NCBI GenBank assembly: GCA_000940995.1
Contig: CP005974.1
Span: 3,162,001-3,226,000 of the forward strand
Source: Photobacterium gaetbulicola Gung47
GTDB lineage: Bacteria > Pseudomonadota > Gammaproteobacteria > Enterobacterales > Vibrionaceae
Direction of reading: 5' to 3'
DNA: 64,000 bases
The notes below the pieces were generated by a model. It was not told the DNA's origin and searched no databases. It saw only the letters and a list, made by a program, of their open reading frames with translations. The position numbers and the translations under genes are program-made. Below are positions 32,732-42,558 of this stretch, piece by piece (position 1 is the first letter of the stretch; every line of letters begins with the position of its first letter).

Positions 32732-34245
32732 TGAAAGGCCATTTTATTGCGAAATCTAACCTTTCAAAATCTCCAGGATCAGTATTTCCTGATGCCAATA
32801 AATCTATGCAGCGCTTAAGATATCTCTTCTTACATGACCTATCAGTCGAACAACTGACAATAACCTTAACACTCTGGCTGACAAGTAAACTCAGTAAGGT
32901 AAATTCAGAAAATCCAGTACCAGAATTTGTAAGACTTCGAGCATCGGATCCTATCCGGCCGAACAGTTACCGGATCATTCAAGAAGGCGGGGATGAGTCT
33001 TGGGTTGAGTTTTCTATCCAAACTCAGATTCAAAAGAAAAATATACTATTTTGGCAACCTGCTCCCAGGGCATTTAATCAATTATTCTGGCAAGCCTTGC
33101 GCCATAAAAGTTATAATAAGCCGATTATTTCAGATAAAGAAAAAAATCAGCTTTTAGAATTCCTAACGTCTTCTTTGACGCGCTTTCCTGAACAACAAAA
33201 CATCCCAATCGCCCACAAAACAGCATGGAACAATTATATTACTCACTGCGCACACAAAGATGCACAGCTTAACGCACTCGCTAAAGCATCCTTAATCACT
33301 GAAAAAAAGCTAGCCTATGGAAGCAGTTGCTATTATATCGCAACGACTACTCGGCATTTACGGCGTGATAACTACCAAGCCTATAACCGCTATATCGACA
33401 GGCTACTCTCAGCTGCTAAAAAAGAAGGTATTTCGGCATTCACCAATGAGAATGATCCATATTATGACACGGATCCTCTTCTCAATAAAAACGCTTCCGA
33501 AGCGGGCTACCTTAACCGCGAGGCCAACACCATCCCCATTGTAATCATCAAAAATCACGTCATTACCGAAGATGAGGGGGTGTATGTCGGAACGCGCCGC
33601 AGAGTTTCAACAGACCAAGCTTCACGTTGGCTCCAAACTCTGAATCTCGAGTTAGCAAACATCCGCCCCAAAAGTAGAAAACCTGTCACCACACAACTCA
33701 TTGCTTACCACAACCTACTCACCCATATAATAGCTATTCACCTCATCACATACTGTGGATGCAGGCCAACACATGCTATCAGCCCAGCAAAGGGAGCTAT
33801 CGGGTTATCTAGTATGTGTCTCAGGGATAAAGGAAAGGCAAGAATTATTAATTTCCCCAGGCACATCAAAGATTACATCGCCCATTACCGGCAGCACTTA
33901 CAGCTTATATACAGTCGCTTCGGCGTATTACATACAGAAAATGAACCACTATTATTCCTATTGAATACAAGCGGTAAAAAAGAGTTTTTGACAGCCAAAA
34001 GTCTCCGTAGATTCACTGCTGCAAGTAGTAACGCCCATGTGCCTTATCACTTTAGAAAAGCCTATGCACAAAGCCTCTTCGAAGTGGGCTGTCCAACACA
34101 TATATTCAACCGCTTAATGGGGCATAGCCAGTACGGGGAACAATTTGGGCAGCTCACGCAATATGCTTATGACCAGCAACAAGACCAAGTGTGGACAAAC
34201 CGCGTAGCAGAATACCTTGGTGGGCCACAGGAGACTCTATGCTAA
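32731..34245 (+). CDS. Tyrosine-recombinase-fold protein, 504 aa, altered catalytic set
   Basis: The C-terminal ~180 residues carry a tyrosine recombinase fold: box I Arg in TYCGCRPTHA (R345), YHFRKAYA (R442, with Tyr439 and Lys443 where the family usually has His), LMGHSQYGEQ (H465) and a candidate nucleophile in LTQYAYDQ (Y478/Y480). The N-terminal 300 residues are unlike standard core-binding domains. It may be a weak or structural partner rather than a full recombinase. It overlaps both neighbours (TAATG before, 7 bases after), so the operon is tightly coupled. Similar multi-recombinase arrangements exist in RIT, Tn554-like and Vibrio SE elements. Confidence 0.75.
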   Translation: MKGHFIAKSNLSKSPGSVFPDANKSMQRLRYLFLHDLSVEQLTITLTLWLTSKLSKVNSENPVPEFVRLRASDPIRPNSYRIIQEGGDESWVEFSIQTQIQKKNILFWQPAPRAFNQLFWQALRHKSYNKPIISDKEKNQLLEFLTSSLTRFPEQQNIPIAHKTAWNNYITHCAHKDAQLNALAKASLITEKKLAYGSSCYYIATTTRHLRRDNYQAYNRYIDRLLSAAKKEGISAFTNENDPYYDTDPLLNKNASEAGYLNREANTIPIVIIKNHVITEDEGVYVGTRRRVSTDQASRWLQTLNLELANIRPKSRKPVTTQLIAYHNLLTHIIAIHLITYCGCRPTHAISPAKGAIGLSSMCLRDKGKARIINFPRHIKDYIAHYRQHLQLIYSRFGVLHTENEPLLFLLNTSGKKEFLTAKSLRRFTAASSNAHVPYHFRKAYAQSLFEVGCPTHIFNRLMGHSQYGEQFGQLTQYAYDQQQDQVWTNRVAEYLGGPQETLC

Positions 34246-37001
34246 ATACCGATGATGTCATGGCCTGGAGCAAACAAAGAGGCCCCGTTACATACAACGA
34301 TGAAGATCTTCATTGGATAGTGAACAACTGGCCTGAACTAAGAAGTGCCCAGAAGCGAGAATTACAGGAAGCGGACTTTAACAGTATCCGTTCAGCTTTG
34401 AAAAGCATTCCTACTGGTCAACAAAGATTACGTAATAACGCTCTCACCGATATACAACACTATCTAGTCAAACAATGCCAGTGGCGGCTTCCACCAGAGC
34501 AGCAAGACAGCCTCAATGACGCCGATAACGTGCGATTTCATGCCATCATGCAATATAGCCATATCGCAGAAGGCCTTGCAGATAAGCATCACAATCACTT
34601 AATTCAACTTCTGGATGAAGGTCATGAACCAACAATAGCAATGGTGGCTATGACGCTGTTGATGGAAACAGCACCAATGCCTCTGGCATTACTGTGCCAA
34701 GCGCTAACCACACCTGAAACGGTTGAGAAATCCCCACCCTACACACTGAACTTACTGATAAACACCTTCAATGATGCTGAACAGAGAGTTCGATACCAAC
34801 TCTCACCGATGAGTGCAAAGCTGCTATCAACTTTTTTTTGCTACCCTGAAACGCTGACAATCAAACAGTTGATGAATGAGTTACAGAGCTACCTCAGCGC
34901 ATCTCCTTTGTATTTAGACAAATTATCCAAGTACTCATTTTCTCACTTATGCCGGTGCCATTGGTACTTGAAGACTAACCGCTTCTTCACAGAGGACATG
35001 GCAACACCCGAGATGCAATGGGCAATACCAACCGAGCGCTATCAACAAATGAAGGATCAGCAATCACCAATTACCTTCCAAGAGCAAAAGTCATTGCCTC
35101 CAAACAAAGCTCACCAACCGCACAATAGCAAAGAGGCTAATCAAGCATCTGATTTCACCAAGCTTCGCAGGCACTTAATCACTGAGCATGCTAAAAATAA
35201 TTATCAGCCCGCCAATGAGCTTCTTCAAGCTGACAGTATTAGCTGGCCAGTTAATAATATCGCGCCGGCATTGATGGCCCTCTATACGGCACATTTGATC
35301 AAATACGGGGGAGTCAGGGAGCCTAACCTCGCGAATCGATCAATACGAAATTACACCTCGTATAATGTCAAGTTACTCCAATACCCACTTCCACTCGACG
35401 CGTGCTGGGATGATGAGCGAATTCAGGCTTGGGCTAACGCGCTGTATGGTCAAAGTCAGGACAAGGAGCTTTTTAACTTTTTGAAGTTTGTTGCCCAACA
35501 CCCCGTCGGTGACGGTTTGGATATTGATGAGCTGACACCGCCGGCCAAACCGAAAATTGTTGATCCAAACCTTGTCAATGCCGATGAGCTCGACACGATA
35601 CTGAAATCTTTGGATATCCAGCATTTTTATGACCCCCTGAAATGGCTGTTTTGCAGAGTTGCTGTGTCATTGAGCTTTCATGGATGTCTGAGAAGAGGAG
35701 AGATACTTCGACTGCGGATTTGCGATGTTCACCTGATCGATGGTGACAAAAAACTATGGCGATTGGATATAAGAAAGACTAAGGAAGGCAATACCAAAAG
35801 TAAAAAACCTCGGTATATTTTCATCACTCTTCCCTCGGGAGAGCATTACTTCTTAAAACAACTACTGAAGCTGAAGCAATCGCAGCCCTGTGATGAGCCA
35901 CTAATCGGCTATCTCGGTGAATCAATCAGTGCACGAGCCCAGCACTACCTCCTACCTATAACCCGGGTTATTAAGTCCGTCTGCGGCTCATCCGCCCGTT
36001 TTCATCATCTACGGCACGGCGGTGTAACTGTTTTATTTCAGCAGGGCTATAGGCTTGTTTGTCATAACCCTAAAACACATGGGAAGGCGTATACCCAAGC
36101 TCTATTCGACCAGCAGACCATTGCCAACCGATTCTCCTATTGGCTTGAAGAACAGGAACTTGAGTATCTAAATTCCGACTGGCTGCAGTTTGAAATCACA
36201 AGGATGATTGGCCATCAATACTTTGCAACAACACGACTGAGTTACTTACACGGGCATGATTGGTTATATGGCCTTTCCTTACCACCTGAAGTGACACTGA
36301 CTAAGCAAACTCTGCGGATATTATTCAGCTTACCCAAGCAATCCGGCGATCTATCAAGAAGGCTCAAAGCTCTAGGAGCCAAGTCTATTAGCAACCAGAG
36401 AGTGACGATCAACCGGGACAAATTACTCATTGCTACCCAATCAGGGTATTTCCAGTCGCTCCCCAATAGCGACTCTAGGCTTGAATCGACAATAGCAAAG
36501 CCTTTCAGCATTCTGAATCAAAAAATAACGACAGGTAACAGTATTTGGTCTAGATGGTTAATGGGCCAGTTATCTGATGAGGCCAAAGAAGATGACAAGA
36601 GATGGTTGGTAATATCGCACGCAGCGGAGGTACTTGGAGAGGAGGTAAGAAACTCGCGCATCCCATCTATAAAGGGAATTAAATGGATGAAGATATGGCT
36701 TCGTCAGTACTTCAATCAAGAAGAGCAACGCTTCGATATTCCTGCAACATCGCGAGTCGGGCAGCAATTCAAAACTTTATTTAGTATTCCGATACTCTCT
36801 TTGCTAAAGCCAACACTCACTCTTGAAGTCAAGCCCCCCAAAGACTTTACGGCACTTCAATGCAAGATAGGGCAGTACTTCTCAATATCTCCAGAGATAA
36901 AAAATAAACCCAATGGTCAGCCACTATTATTCGTCGATTTAAAAGCGAAAAAAGCAACCATTGATACGATTATTCATATCTTACAAGGGCTCAAATATTG
37001 A
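34239..37001 (+). CDS. Large tyrosine recombinase, 920 aa
   Basis: The start at ATG 34239 has AGGAG five bases upstream and overlaps the previous gene by 7 bases; the longer frame from 34191 is not supported. The catalytic domain lies in the middle (~465-680): HGCLRRGEIL (Arg ~485), IRKTKEG (Lys ~513), FHHLRHGG (His589, Arg592, His593), MIGHQYF (His659) and Tyr ~669 in RLSYLHG. It therefore has the full R-K-H-R-H-Y set. About 460 residues precede and 240 follow it, more than twice the size of ordinary integrases, with no recognised extra domain. It is the best candidate for the strand-cleaving enzyme of this operon. Confidence 0.82.
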   Translation: MLNTDDVMAWSKQRGPVTYNDEDLHWIVNNWPELRSAQKRELQEADFNSIRSALKSIPTGQQRLRNNALTDIQHYLVKQCQWRLPPEQQDSLNDADNVRFHAIMQYSHIAEGLADKHHNHLIQLLDEGHEPTIAMVAMTLLMETAPMPLALLCQALTTPETVEKSPPYTLNLLINTFNDAEQRVRYQLSPMSAKLLSTFFCYPETLTIKQLMNELQSYLSASPLYLDKLSKYSFSHLCRCHWYLKTNRFFTEDMATPEMQWAIPTERYQQMKDQQSPITFQEQKSLPPNKAHQPHNSKEANQASDFTKLRRHLITEHAKNNYQPANELLQADSISWPVNNIAPALMALYTAHLIKYGGVREPNLANRSIRNYTSYNVKLLQYPLPLDACWDDERIQAWANALYGQSQDKELFNFLKFVAQHPVGDGLDIDELTPPAKPKIVDPNLVNADELDTILKSLDIQHFYDPLKWLFCRVAVSLSFHGCLRRGEILRLRICDVHLIDGDKKLWRLDIRKTKEGNTKSKKPRYIFITLPSGEHYFLKQLLKLKQSQPCDEPLIGYLGESISARAQHYLLPITRVIKSVCGSSARFHHLRHGGVTVLFQQGYRLVCHNPKTHGKAYTQALFDQQTIANRFSYWLEEQELEYLNSDWLQFEITRMIGHQYFATTRLSYLHGHDWLYGLSLPPEVTLTKQTLRILFSLPKQSGDLSRRLKALGAKSISNQRVTINRDKLLIATQSGYFQSLPNSDSRLESTIAKPFSILNQKITTGNSIWSRWLMGQLSDEAKEDDKRWLVISHAAEVLGEEVRNSRIPSIKGIKWMKIWLRQYFNQEEQRFDIPATSRVGQQFKTLFSIPILSLLKPTLTLEVKPPKDFTALQCKIGQYFSISPEIKNKPNGQPLLFVDLKAKKATIDTIIHILQGLKY

Positions 37002-37016
37002 GCTTCATGGTTATTT

Positions 37017-38309
37017 ATGGCTTCATCTCAACTACAAATAGAACTCAATGACCAGCAGATATATGAAATCCTTCATGCCGCTAAGCAATGCCCTTCTAGG
37101 GCTACCAATGGATTTGAGCATTTGCAACTTACTCTCACGTCATTTTCCATCACAATGCTCGGAGGTAGCTCGGAGAATCTATTTAAAAAAACGATTCCTT
37201 TTCATTCTTCCGTTTGCTCACCCTTGTCATTCTCTGTAGTCGCTGATTTTCTTTGTTCGGCCCTAGAGATGTATACACAATCTAATCATGGGCACGACAA
37301 GCTTGAAATCACGATAACGACTGAAGATAACCAAGCCACTTCCATCAGTTTTGGACTCAGTTTCATAGACTCCATCCGTAAACAAATCTTATATCCTGTA
37401 CTACCTTGTCATATAGACGCTGTGAATAAAGCTTTCAGCCGCTCCCACCAAATGTCAATCAACTGCCGGGATTTATATGACGACCTAAAAATGGTTGCTC
37501 AGCACACTGAGGGTAACTTCAAAGCTGTCTACCTTAAGGGAAGTCAGAAGCATATTACAGCTTTGGTTGATGTTGGTCATGAGATCACTGAGTATCGCTG
37601 GCCGAATGAACACTCTGGCATATATGAAATCATCATTGACGATAAAACGCTGACATCATTACAGCTGGCTCTGAGTTACAACTCAAGCGACGCTAATCTA
37701 TCTCAGTTCAATCATGAGCTTTGTATTGATACCGGTGACCAACAACTGTATTTCGAGCAAAACCGAAGCTTACCTAAACTCAAAGGCAAGAAACCTGATC
37801 GCACGATTGAAGATATTAAATTTATTATTGATAAATTTTACTTCAAGCAAGAAATTGATTCTTATTCAAAAATTCGCGAGATAAAAATACACAGCGAGGC
37901 ATTTTTATACTTTAACAACAAAAACATTATGCTTTTCTATCATTCCGAATCAACCGAAATTTGTCGGCTATTGAATGTAAAAGAGGTATCGTCACCTTAT
38001 GAGGGCGTATTCCGGTTTAACCCCCGTTCGATTAGTGCTTCCAGAATAAAGCTACAACCCAAACAGTTTGTATGTGCAATCAATCATACTTACAACAGCA
38101 ATTATATCCTGACGTTTAAGAACAGTTTAGAGAAAGGCGCGCCCGCTATATTTACATTAGATTGTACTAAGCGGGATGATTTGAAGCCTTTCGCCAAAAA
38201 ACTGCTGACGGAGAGCCTACAAATGAAGGAAGAAGATGTGGATATCGAAAAATCACATGCCGGTGAACAAATGGCCTGTGTCGGTTTTTTTGATCAAGAC
38301 GAGGATTAA
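37017..38309 (+). CDS. Unknown 430 aa protein, sliding-clamp-like layout (tentative)
   Basis: No family is recognised with certainty. The order of strands and helices suggests three similar modules: ~30-125 (LQLTLTSFSITMLGG, a long helix VVADFLCSALEMY, then KLEITITTEDN and SISFG), ~150-255 (helix LYDDLKMVAQ, AVYLKGSQKHITALVDVGHEI, then IYEIIIDDKTLTSLQLAL) and ~285-400. This parallels the domain pattern of the DNA polymerase III beta clamp (DnaN, ~366 aa), but no diagnostic DnaN motif is seen. It starts 15 bases after the recombinase with a weak ribosome-binding site and ends before a strong hairpin. It is probably a DNA-associated partner. Confidence 0.55.
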   Translation: MASSQLQIELNDQQIYEILHAAKQCPSRATNGFEHLQLTLTSFSITMLGGSSENLFKKTIPFHSSVCSPLSFSVVADFLCSALEMYTQSNHGHDKLEITITTEDNQATSISFGLSFIDSIRKQILYPVLPCHIDAVNKAFSRSHQMSINCRDLYDDLKMVAQHTEGNFKAVYLKGSQKHITALVDVGHEITEYRWPNEHSGIYEIIIDDKTLTSLQLALSYNSSDANLSQFNHELCIDTGDQQLYFEQNRSLPKLKGKKPDRTIEDIKFIIDKFYFKQEIDSYSKIREIKIHSEAFLYFNNKNIMLFYHSESTEICRLLNVKEVSSPYEGVFRFNPRSISASRIKLQPKQFVCAINHTYNSNYILTFKNSLEKGAPAIFTLDCTKRDDLKPFAKKLLTESLQMKEEDVDIEKSHAGEQMACVGFFDQDED

Positions 38310-38310
38310 C

Positions 38311-38350
38311 AGACACCTTGATGATCGGTTTCATTGCCATCAAGGTGTCT
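38311..38350. terminator. Bidirectional stem-loop, recombinase operon / wzb
   Basis: A perfect 13-bp stem, AGACACCTTGATG with CATCAAGGTGTCT, and a 14-base loop lies between two convergent genes, one base after one stop and 7 before the other. T tracts are short, but position and stability suggest it ends both transcripts. Confidence 0.6.
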
Positions 38351-38357
38351 CACGAAA

Positions 38358-38786
38358 CTACAGCTTCTTCGCCCACGCTTTGGCTGACTCATCAATCAGC
38401 TCATAGGCAAAGTCGAACGCTTCGCGGCTCTGGCGGTATGGGTCAGGAATGTCTTTTTGACCAATCCACTGACCGAACAGCATGGTTTTACCACGCGCTT
38501 CCGGCGCGATGTTAGTCACCGCTTCGATATGGCCTTTTTCCATCACCAAAATCAAATCGTAATCGCGGCAAAGCTCGCTGGTCAGTTGCTGTGCTACGTG
38601 CCCTTCCAGACTAACACCGTGCTCAAGCGCGACTTCAGCAGCGGTTTTGTCAGCCGGTTTACCCACCAGCGCACCAACACCTGCCGAGGCAATGTGCTTG
38701 TTTGGCAGATGGTGCTTCAAAAGGTATTCACCCGACGGCGAACGGCAGATGTTGCCTACGCACACCACCAGAATTTTATTAAACAT
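38358..38786 (-). CDS. wzb: Low-molecular-weight protein-tyrosine phosphatase, Wzb type
   Basis: A 142-residue phosphatase with the active-site loop CVGNICRSP (Cys9) at the N-terminus and the general acid Asp in DIPDPYRQS. Wzb removes phosphate from the C-terminal tyrosines of the Wzc kinase, cycling capsule polymerisation and export. It normally lies between wza and wzc; here those two genes are adjacent at 58-62 kb and this is the only wzb in the window. AAGGAAC precedes ATG 38786. It stands alone on the minus strand, next to the recombinase operon. Confidence 0.92.
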   Translation of the reverse strand: MFNKILVVCVGNICRSPSGEYLLKHHLPNKHIASAGVGALVGKPADKTAAEVALEHGVSLEGHVAQQLTSELCRDYDLILVMEKGHIEAVTNIAPEARGKTMLFGQWIGQKDIPDPYRQSREAFDFAYELIDESAKAWAKKL

Positions 38787-39079
38787 AGTGTTCCTTCAAT
38801 GTATTGACTATTGGCCGCTAGTCAATGACAAGCCAAGACCTATAGCCGAATTATGTTGGCTAGAAGTCTACCCTAACTTCTACAGATTTTCAGCAAAGGC
38901 AAAAATAGGCAGTATCTTTTACTGGCCTCTCTGTAACACCTGCTCACAATTCCATATCTCAACCAGCATTTGATTTAACCAGCATCAAAGAAATGCAACA
39001 TGGCGCACATGTTGTTATTGAACCAACCTCACGCATCGCGCGATAATCATACAACAATTTATAAATATCAGGGATTTAG

Positions 39080-40996
39080 ATGATAAATAATAAGCCATTA
39101 CGTCACCTTGGCTATCTGGGACTTGCCATACTGCTTACAGGCTGTGCGGTTAGCTATGAGGCGGCAGAAGAAAAATATCAGGAAGGGAAATTTACCGAAG
39201 CGCGGGAGGCTTGGACGAGTTTAGCTGACAAGGGCGATACTCGGGCGATGCATCGCTTGTATACCAGCAGCCGCATCAAGACCGACGCCGATATCACTGC
39301 ACTGCAGCAAGCGGCGGATCTTGACTATCCACCCGCCATGCATGACTACGGCCTGTACCTCATCGGCCAGGAGCGCTACACCGACGGGATCGACTACCTC
39401 TCCAAAGCCAAAGAACTAGACTATCCACCTTCCGTGGCTTGGTATCGCGCCAACCGCCAGCCAATAAACCTATGGCCGCTAGCAGAGAATGGCTTTACCG
39501 CTTCCATCGTAATGCTGGGTGAATACTACAAAGATCGCAAGGAATACAAAGAAGCACTGCACTGGTTCAAAAAGGGAGCAGATAAAGACAGCAGCAATGC
39601 CTTGTTTTATATGGGTGTCATGTATAACTTCGGCTACGGCATCAACAAAAACATGACTACCGCCGCTGATTGGTACCGGAAAGCTGCCGAGAAAGGCCAT
39701 AGTTCTGCCAGCTTCAACCTGTGCCTGATGTATCGTGATGGCAATGGTGTCGCCAAGAACCTAACCCAAGCACGGGCTTGGTGCGAGAAGAGTGCCGCAA
39801 TGAACAACGAGGATGGCACCGTAGAGCTAGGGCGTATGTACCTCTATGGCATCGGAGGGGAAAAAGACGAGCAGCATGCCTTCAAACTCCTATCACCTCT
39901 GGGTAACAAGAATAGTTTTGCCGCCCTTCGCCTTGGCGAAATTTACTTTGACGGATTGGGCCAACCCCAAGACTACCGTCAGGCTTTGCCGTGGTTCGAA
40001 AAAGCACACCGGGAAGAGTCAATCTCCTCTGCCGCCAAATACATTGCCATCATGTATGATGAAGCACTAGGCCACCCTCTAGATACCCGCAAAGCATTGT
40101 CATGGTTTGAAGCTGCCGCCAAACGTGGTGACACCTACTCACAACGCCGCACGGGTCAATTCTACCGTGATGGCAGGGGCACCAGCAAAAACCTCAAGCA
40201 GGCCGCTTATTGGTTTGAGCAAGCCGCCGAGCAAAATGACAGATTCGCACAATATTCCTTGGGCATGGCCTACCTTGACGGCCAAGGCGTTCGCCAAAGT
40301 GCAAGTCGCGCCAAGCAGTGGCTGACTAAAGCAGCCGAACAAGGCCACTCAGCGGCACAGTTCCAGTTAGGTTATGAGTACGCCGATGGCTCCAAGCTGA
40401 AGAAGAACTACCAGGAATTTGCCAAATGGACCCAGTTGGCCGCCGACCAAGAACATCAGGTCGCGCAGTTTAACCTCTCTGTTGCCTATGAAAACGGCTG
40501 GGGTAAAGATAAGAACCAGGCCTGGGCAGCCTATTGGCGAGCCAAGGCGGCCAATCAAGGCTACCAAAGCGCCATCGAGACAATGCCGAAACTGCTCCAG
40601 CACCTGACGCGATTGGAGCTGAAAAAAAGTACACCGCTTTATCAGAAAGTCAGCACCGACAGTGATAAAGTAGCGTCAATGAAAAAAGGAGATATTGTCT
40701 ACCGACTGGCTAACAACGACAGTTGGACAGAGGTAGTCACGGACAAAGGCTATAAATTGGGCTTCGTACCGTCCTCTTCGGCGCAAGAGCCCAAAGTGGC
40801 GACACCAACTCGCAGCAACACCTCCCAGTTTCCGGCCAAGCCAGCCAAAGTACCGGGCCGCGTATCGTGCAACACCCGCTGTATCAATTCCACCTGCTAC
40901 CGGACCTACGATGATGGCCGGGAAGTGAAATTCCAGGCTCAACAGAAGTTCAATGCCTTCACCGGACAATTTGAGTGGGACTCTGGCGGTTGCTAA
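39080..40996 (+). CDS. Sel1-repeat lipoprotein with C-terminal SH3-like domain
   Basis: A 638-residue lipoprotein (LLTGC, Cys22). Residues ~25-500 consist of about a dozen Sel1-type repeats of 36-38 residues (A-x-x-x-LG-x-x-Y-x-x-G, e.g. AQYSLGMAYLDGQGVRQSASRAKQWLTKAAEQGH). An SH3-like domain follows at ~510-570 (TPLYQKVSTDSDKVASMKKGDIVYRL), then a Cys-rich tail (SCNTRCINSTCYRTY). Sel1 repeats serve as scaffolds for periplasmic or envelope complexes. It lies between wzb and glmM but on the opposite strand, so a direct capsule role is only suggested by position. Confidence 0.85.
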   Translation: MINNKPLRHLGYLGLAILLTGCAVSYEAAEEKYQEGKFTEAREAWTSLADKGDTRAMHRLYTSSRIKTDADITALQQAADLDYPPAMHDYGLYLIGQERYTDGIDYLSKAKELDYPPSVAWYRANRQPINLWPLAENGFTASIVMLGEYYKDRKEYKEALHWFKKGADKDSSNALFYMGVMYNFGYGINKNMTTAADWYRKAAEKGHSSASFNLCLMYRDGNGVAKNLTQARAWCEKSAAMNNEDGTVELGRMYLYGIGGEKDEQHAFKLLSPLGNKNSFAALRLGEIYFDGLGQPQDYRQALPWFEKAHREESISSAAKYIAIMYDEALGHPLDTRKALSWFEAAAKRGDTYSQRRTGQFYRDGRGTSKNLKQAAYWFEQAAEQNDRFAQYSLGMAYLDGQGVRQSASRAKQWLTKAAEQGHSAAQFQLGYEYADGSKLKKNYQEFAKWTQLAADQEHQVAQFNLSVAYENGWGKDKNQAWAAYWRAKAANQGYQSAIETMPKLLQHLTRLELKKSTPLYQKVSTDSDKVASMKKGDIVYRLANNDSWTEVVTDKGYKLGFVPSSSAQEPKVATPTRSNTSQFPAKPAKVPGRVSCNTRCINSTCYRTYDDGREVKFQAQQKFNAFTGQFEWDSGGC

Positions 40997-41025
40997 TCGC
41001 TGAATGGCCCGTCAGATAAGCAAAA

Positions 41026-41058
41026 AAAAGCGGCGCTTCTTTCGAATGCGCCGCTTTT
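41026..41058. terminator. Bidirectional terminator, Sel1 gene / glmM
   Basis: AAAAGCGGCGC pairs with GCGCCGCTTTT around an 11-base loop; with A and T runs on opposite sides it can stop transcription from both convergent genes. Confidence 0.85.
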
Positions 41059-41076
41059 CCCTTCGTATCCAATTTA

Positions 41077-42423
41077 TTAAGCGGCTTTCACTGCCTCGGC
41101 AATATGCTCAGCCCACTGCTGAGCCATGTCAGCCGTTTCGGCTTCGGCCATCACACGGATCAACGGCTCAGTACCAGACTTACGCAGTAAGATACGGCCT
41201 TTTGGTGTGTCAGTACCCACTTCCATTGCTTGCTCGGCTTCAATAACGGCATTCTTCACCAGATCAGATTCCAGGGGTTGGTTCTCACCACCAAAGCGAA
41301 CATTGATCAGCACCTGTGGCATCATTGGCATATCAGCGACCAGAGTATCTAGGCTGTTGCCGCTGCGCTGGATCACCGCCAGTACTTGCAACGCCGCGAC
41401 AATCGCATCACCGGTTGTCACCAAGTTACGGCAGATAACGTGGCCTGAGTTCTCACCGCCAAGCCACCAGCCGCGCTCAAGCAACTGCTCCATCACGTAG
41501 CGGTCACCCACATTGGCACGAACAAACGGAATACCCAATTTCGCCAAAGCGACTTCTAGGCCCATGTTGGACATCAGGGTGCCCACCACACCGCCTTTCA
41601 ACTGGCCATCAATCAAGGCTTGCTTGGCCAGCACAAACAGGATTTGGTCACCATCAACCACGTTACCCTGGCTATCGACCATCATAATACGGTCGCTATC
41701 ACCATCAAGGGCAATACCCAGGTCAGCCTTGTGTTCAACAACGGCCTGCTGAATCAGCGCCATGGATGTCGCGCCACACTTGTCATTGATGTTCAGACCG
41801 TTTGGCTGATTACCAATCGCGATAACCTCGGCACCCAACTCGCTGAAAACCGATGGCGCAATGTGGTACGCCGCACCATTGGCACAGTCAACCACAATCT
41901 TCATACCCGCAAGCGATAGCGCTGATGGGAACGTGCCTTTACAGAACTCAATGTAACGACCCGCCGCATCTTCCATACGGCGTGCTTTACCCAGCAAGTC
42001 AGACGATACACATTCAATGTCTTTATCAAGCTCAGCTTCAATCGCCAGCTCAACCTCATCCGGCAGTTTCTCTCCGCTTTCCGAGAAGAACTTAATCCCG
42101 TTATCGTAATATGGGTTGTGAGACGCACTGATCACAATACCGGCTTCCGCGCGGAATGTTTTGGTCAGATACGCCACTGCTGGGGTTGGAATTGGTCCGG
42201 TCAAGATAGCGTTGATACCCGCAGCCGACAGACCGGCTTCCAAAGCAGACTCAAGCATGTAGCCTGAAATACGCGTATCTTTACCAATAATCACTTTCTT
42301 GGTGCCCTGACGAGAGAGAACACGACCTGCAGCCCAGCCAAGCTTCAATGCAAAATCAGGGGTAATTGGGTAATCGCCAACCTTGCCACGCACACCATCG
42401 GTGCCGAAATATTTTCTAGTCAT
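41077..42423 (-). CDS. glmM: Phosphoglucosamine mutase
   Basis: A 448-residue alpha-phosphohexomutase converting glucosamine-6-phosphate to glucosamine-1-phosphate. From ATG 42423 it begins with the family N-terminus [14 protein letters not shown]; the longer frame from 42474 adds 17 residues. The phosphoserine is in SASHNP (S101), the metal loop is DGDSDR, GGENSGH follows, and the end has [12 protein letters not shown]. Length matches E. coli GlmM (445). Here it follows glmU rather than folP, which suggests a second copy serving polysaccharide synthesis. Confidence 0.93.
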   Translation of the reverse strand: MTRKYFGTDGVRGKVGDYPITPDFALKLGWAAGRVLSRQGTKKVIIGKDTRISGYMLESALEAGLSAAGINAILTGPIPTPAVAYLTKTFRAEAGIVISASHNPYYDNGIKFFSESGEKLPDEVELAIEAELDKDIECVSSDLLGKARRMEDAAGRYIEFCKGTFPSALSLAGMKIVVDCANGAAYHIAPSVFSELGAEVIAIGNQPNGLNINDKCGATSMALIQQAVVEHKADLGIALDGDSDRIMMVDSQGNVVDGDQILFVLAKQALIDGQLKGGVVGTLMSNMGLEVALAKLGIPFVRANVGDRYVMEQLLERGWWLGGENSGHVICRNLVTTGDAIVAALQVLAVIQRSGNSLDTLVADMPMMPQVLINVRFGGENQPLESDLVKNAVIEAEQAMEVGTDTPKGRILLRKSGTEPLIRVMAEAETADMAQQWAEHIAEAVKAA

Positions 42424-42558
42424 AATTTTTATCTTTGAACTTCTGTATATGTGAAATCTGGTATATCGAATCACCCTGCCCTCTATAGACTTTGCTAATG
42501 AGTAGCTATGTAACGGAGCAAGGTGTCCAAATTATCTGTTTATGTTATTTGGCTTAAG

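Noticed and set aside
34191..34238. Earlier start for the 920 aa recombinase
   Set aside because: It would lie deep inside the preceding gene; ATG 34239 has AGGAG at the right spacing and a normal short overlap.
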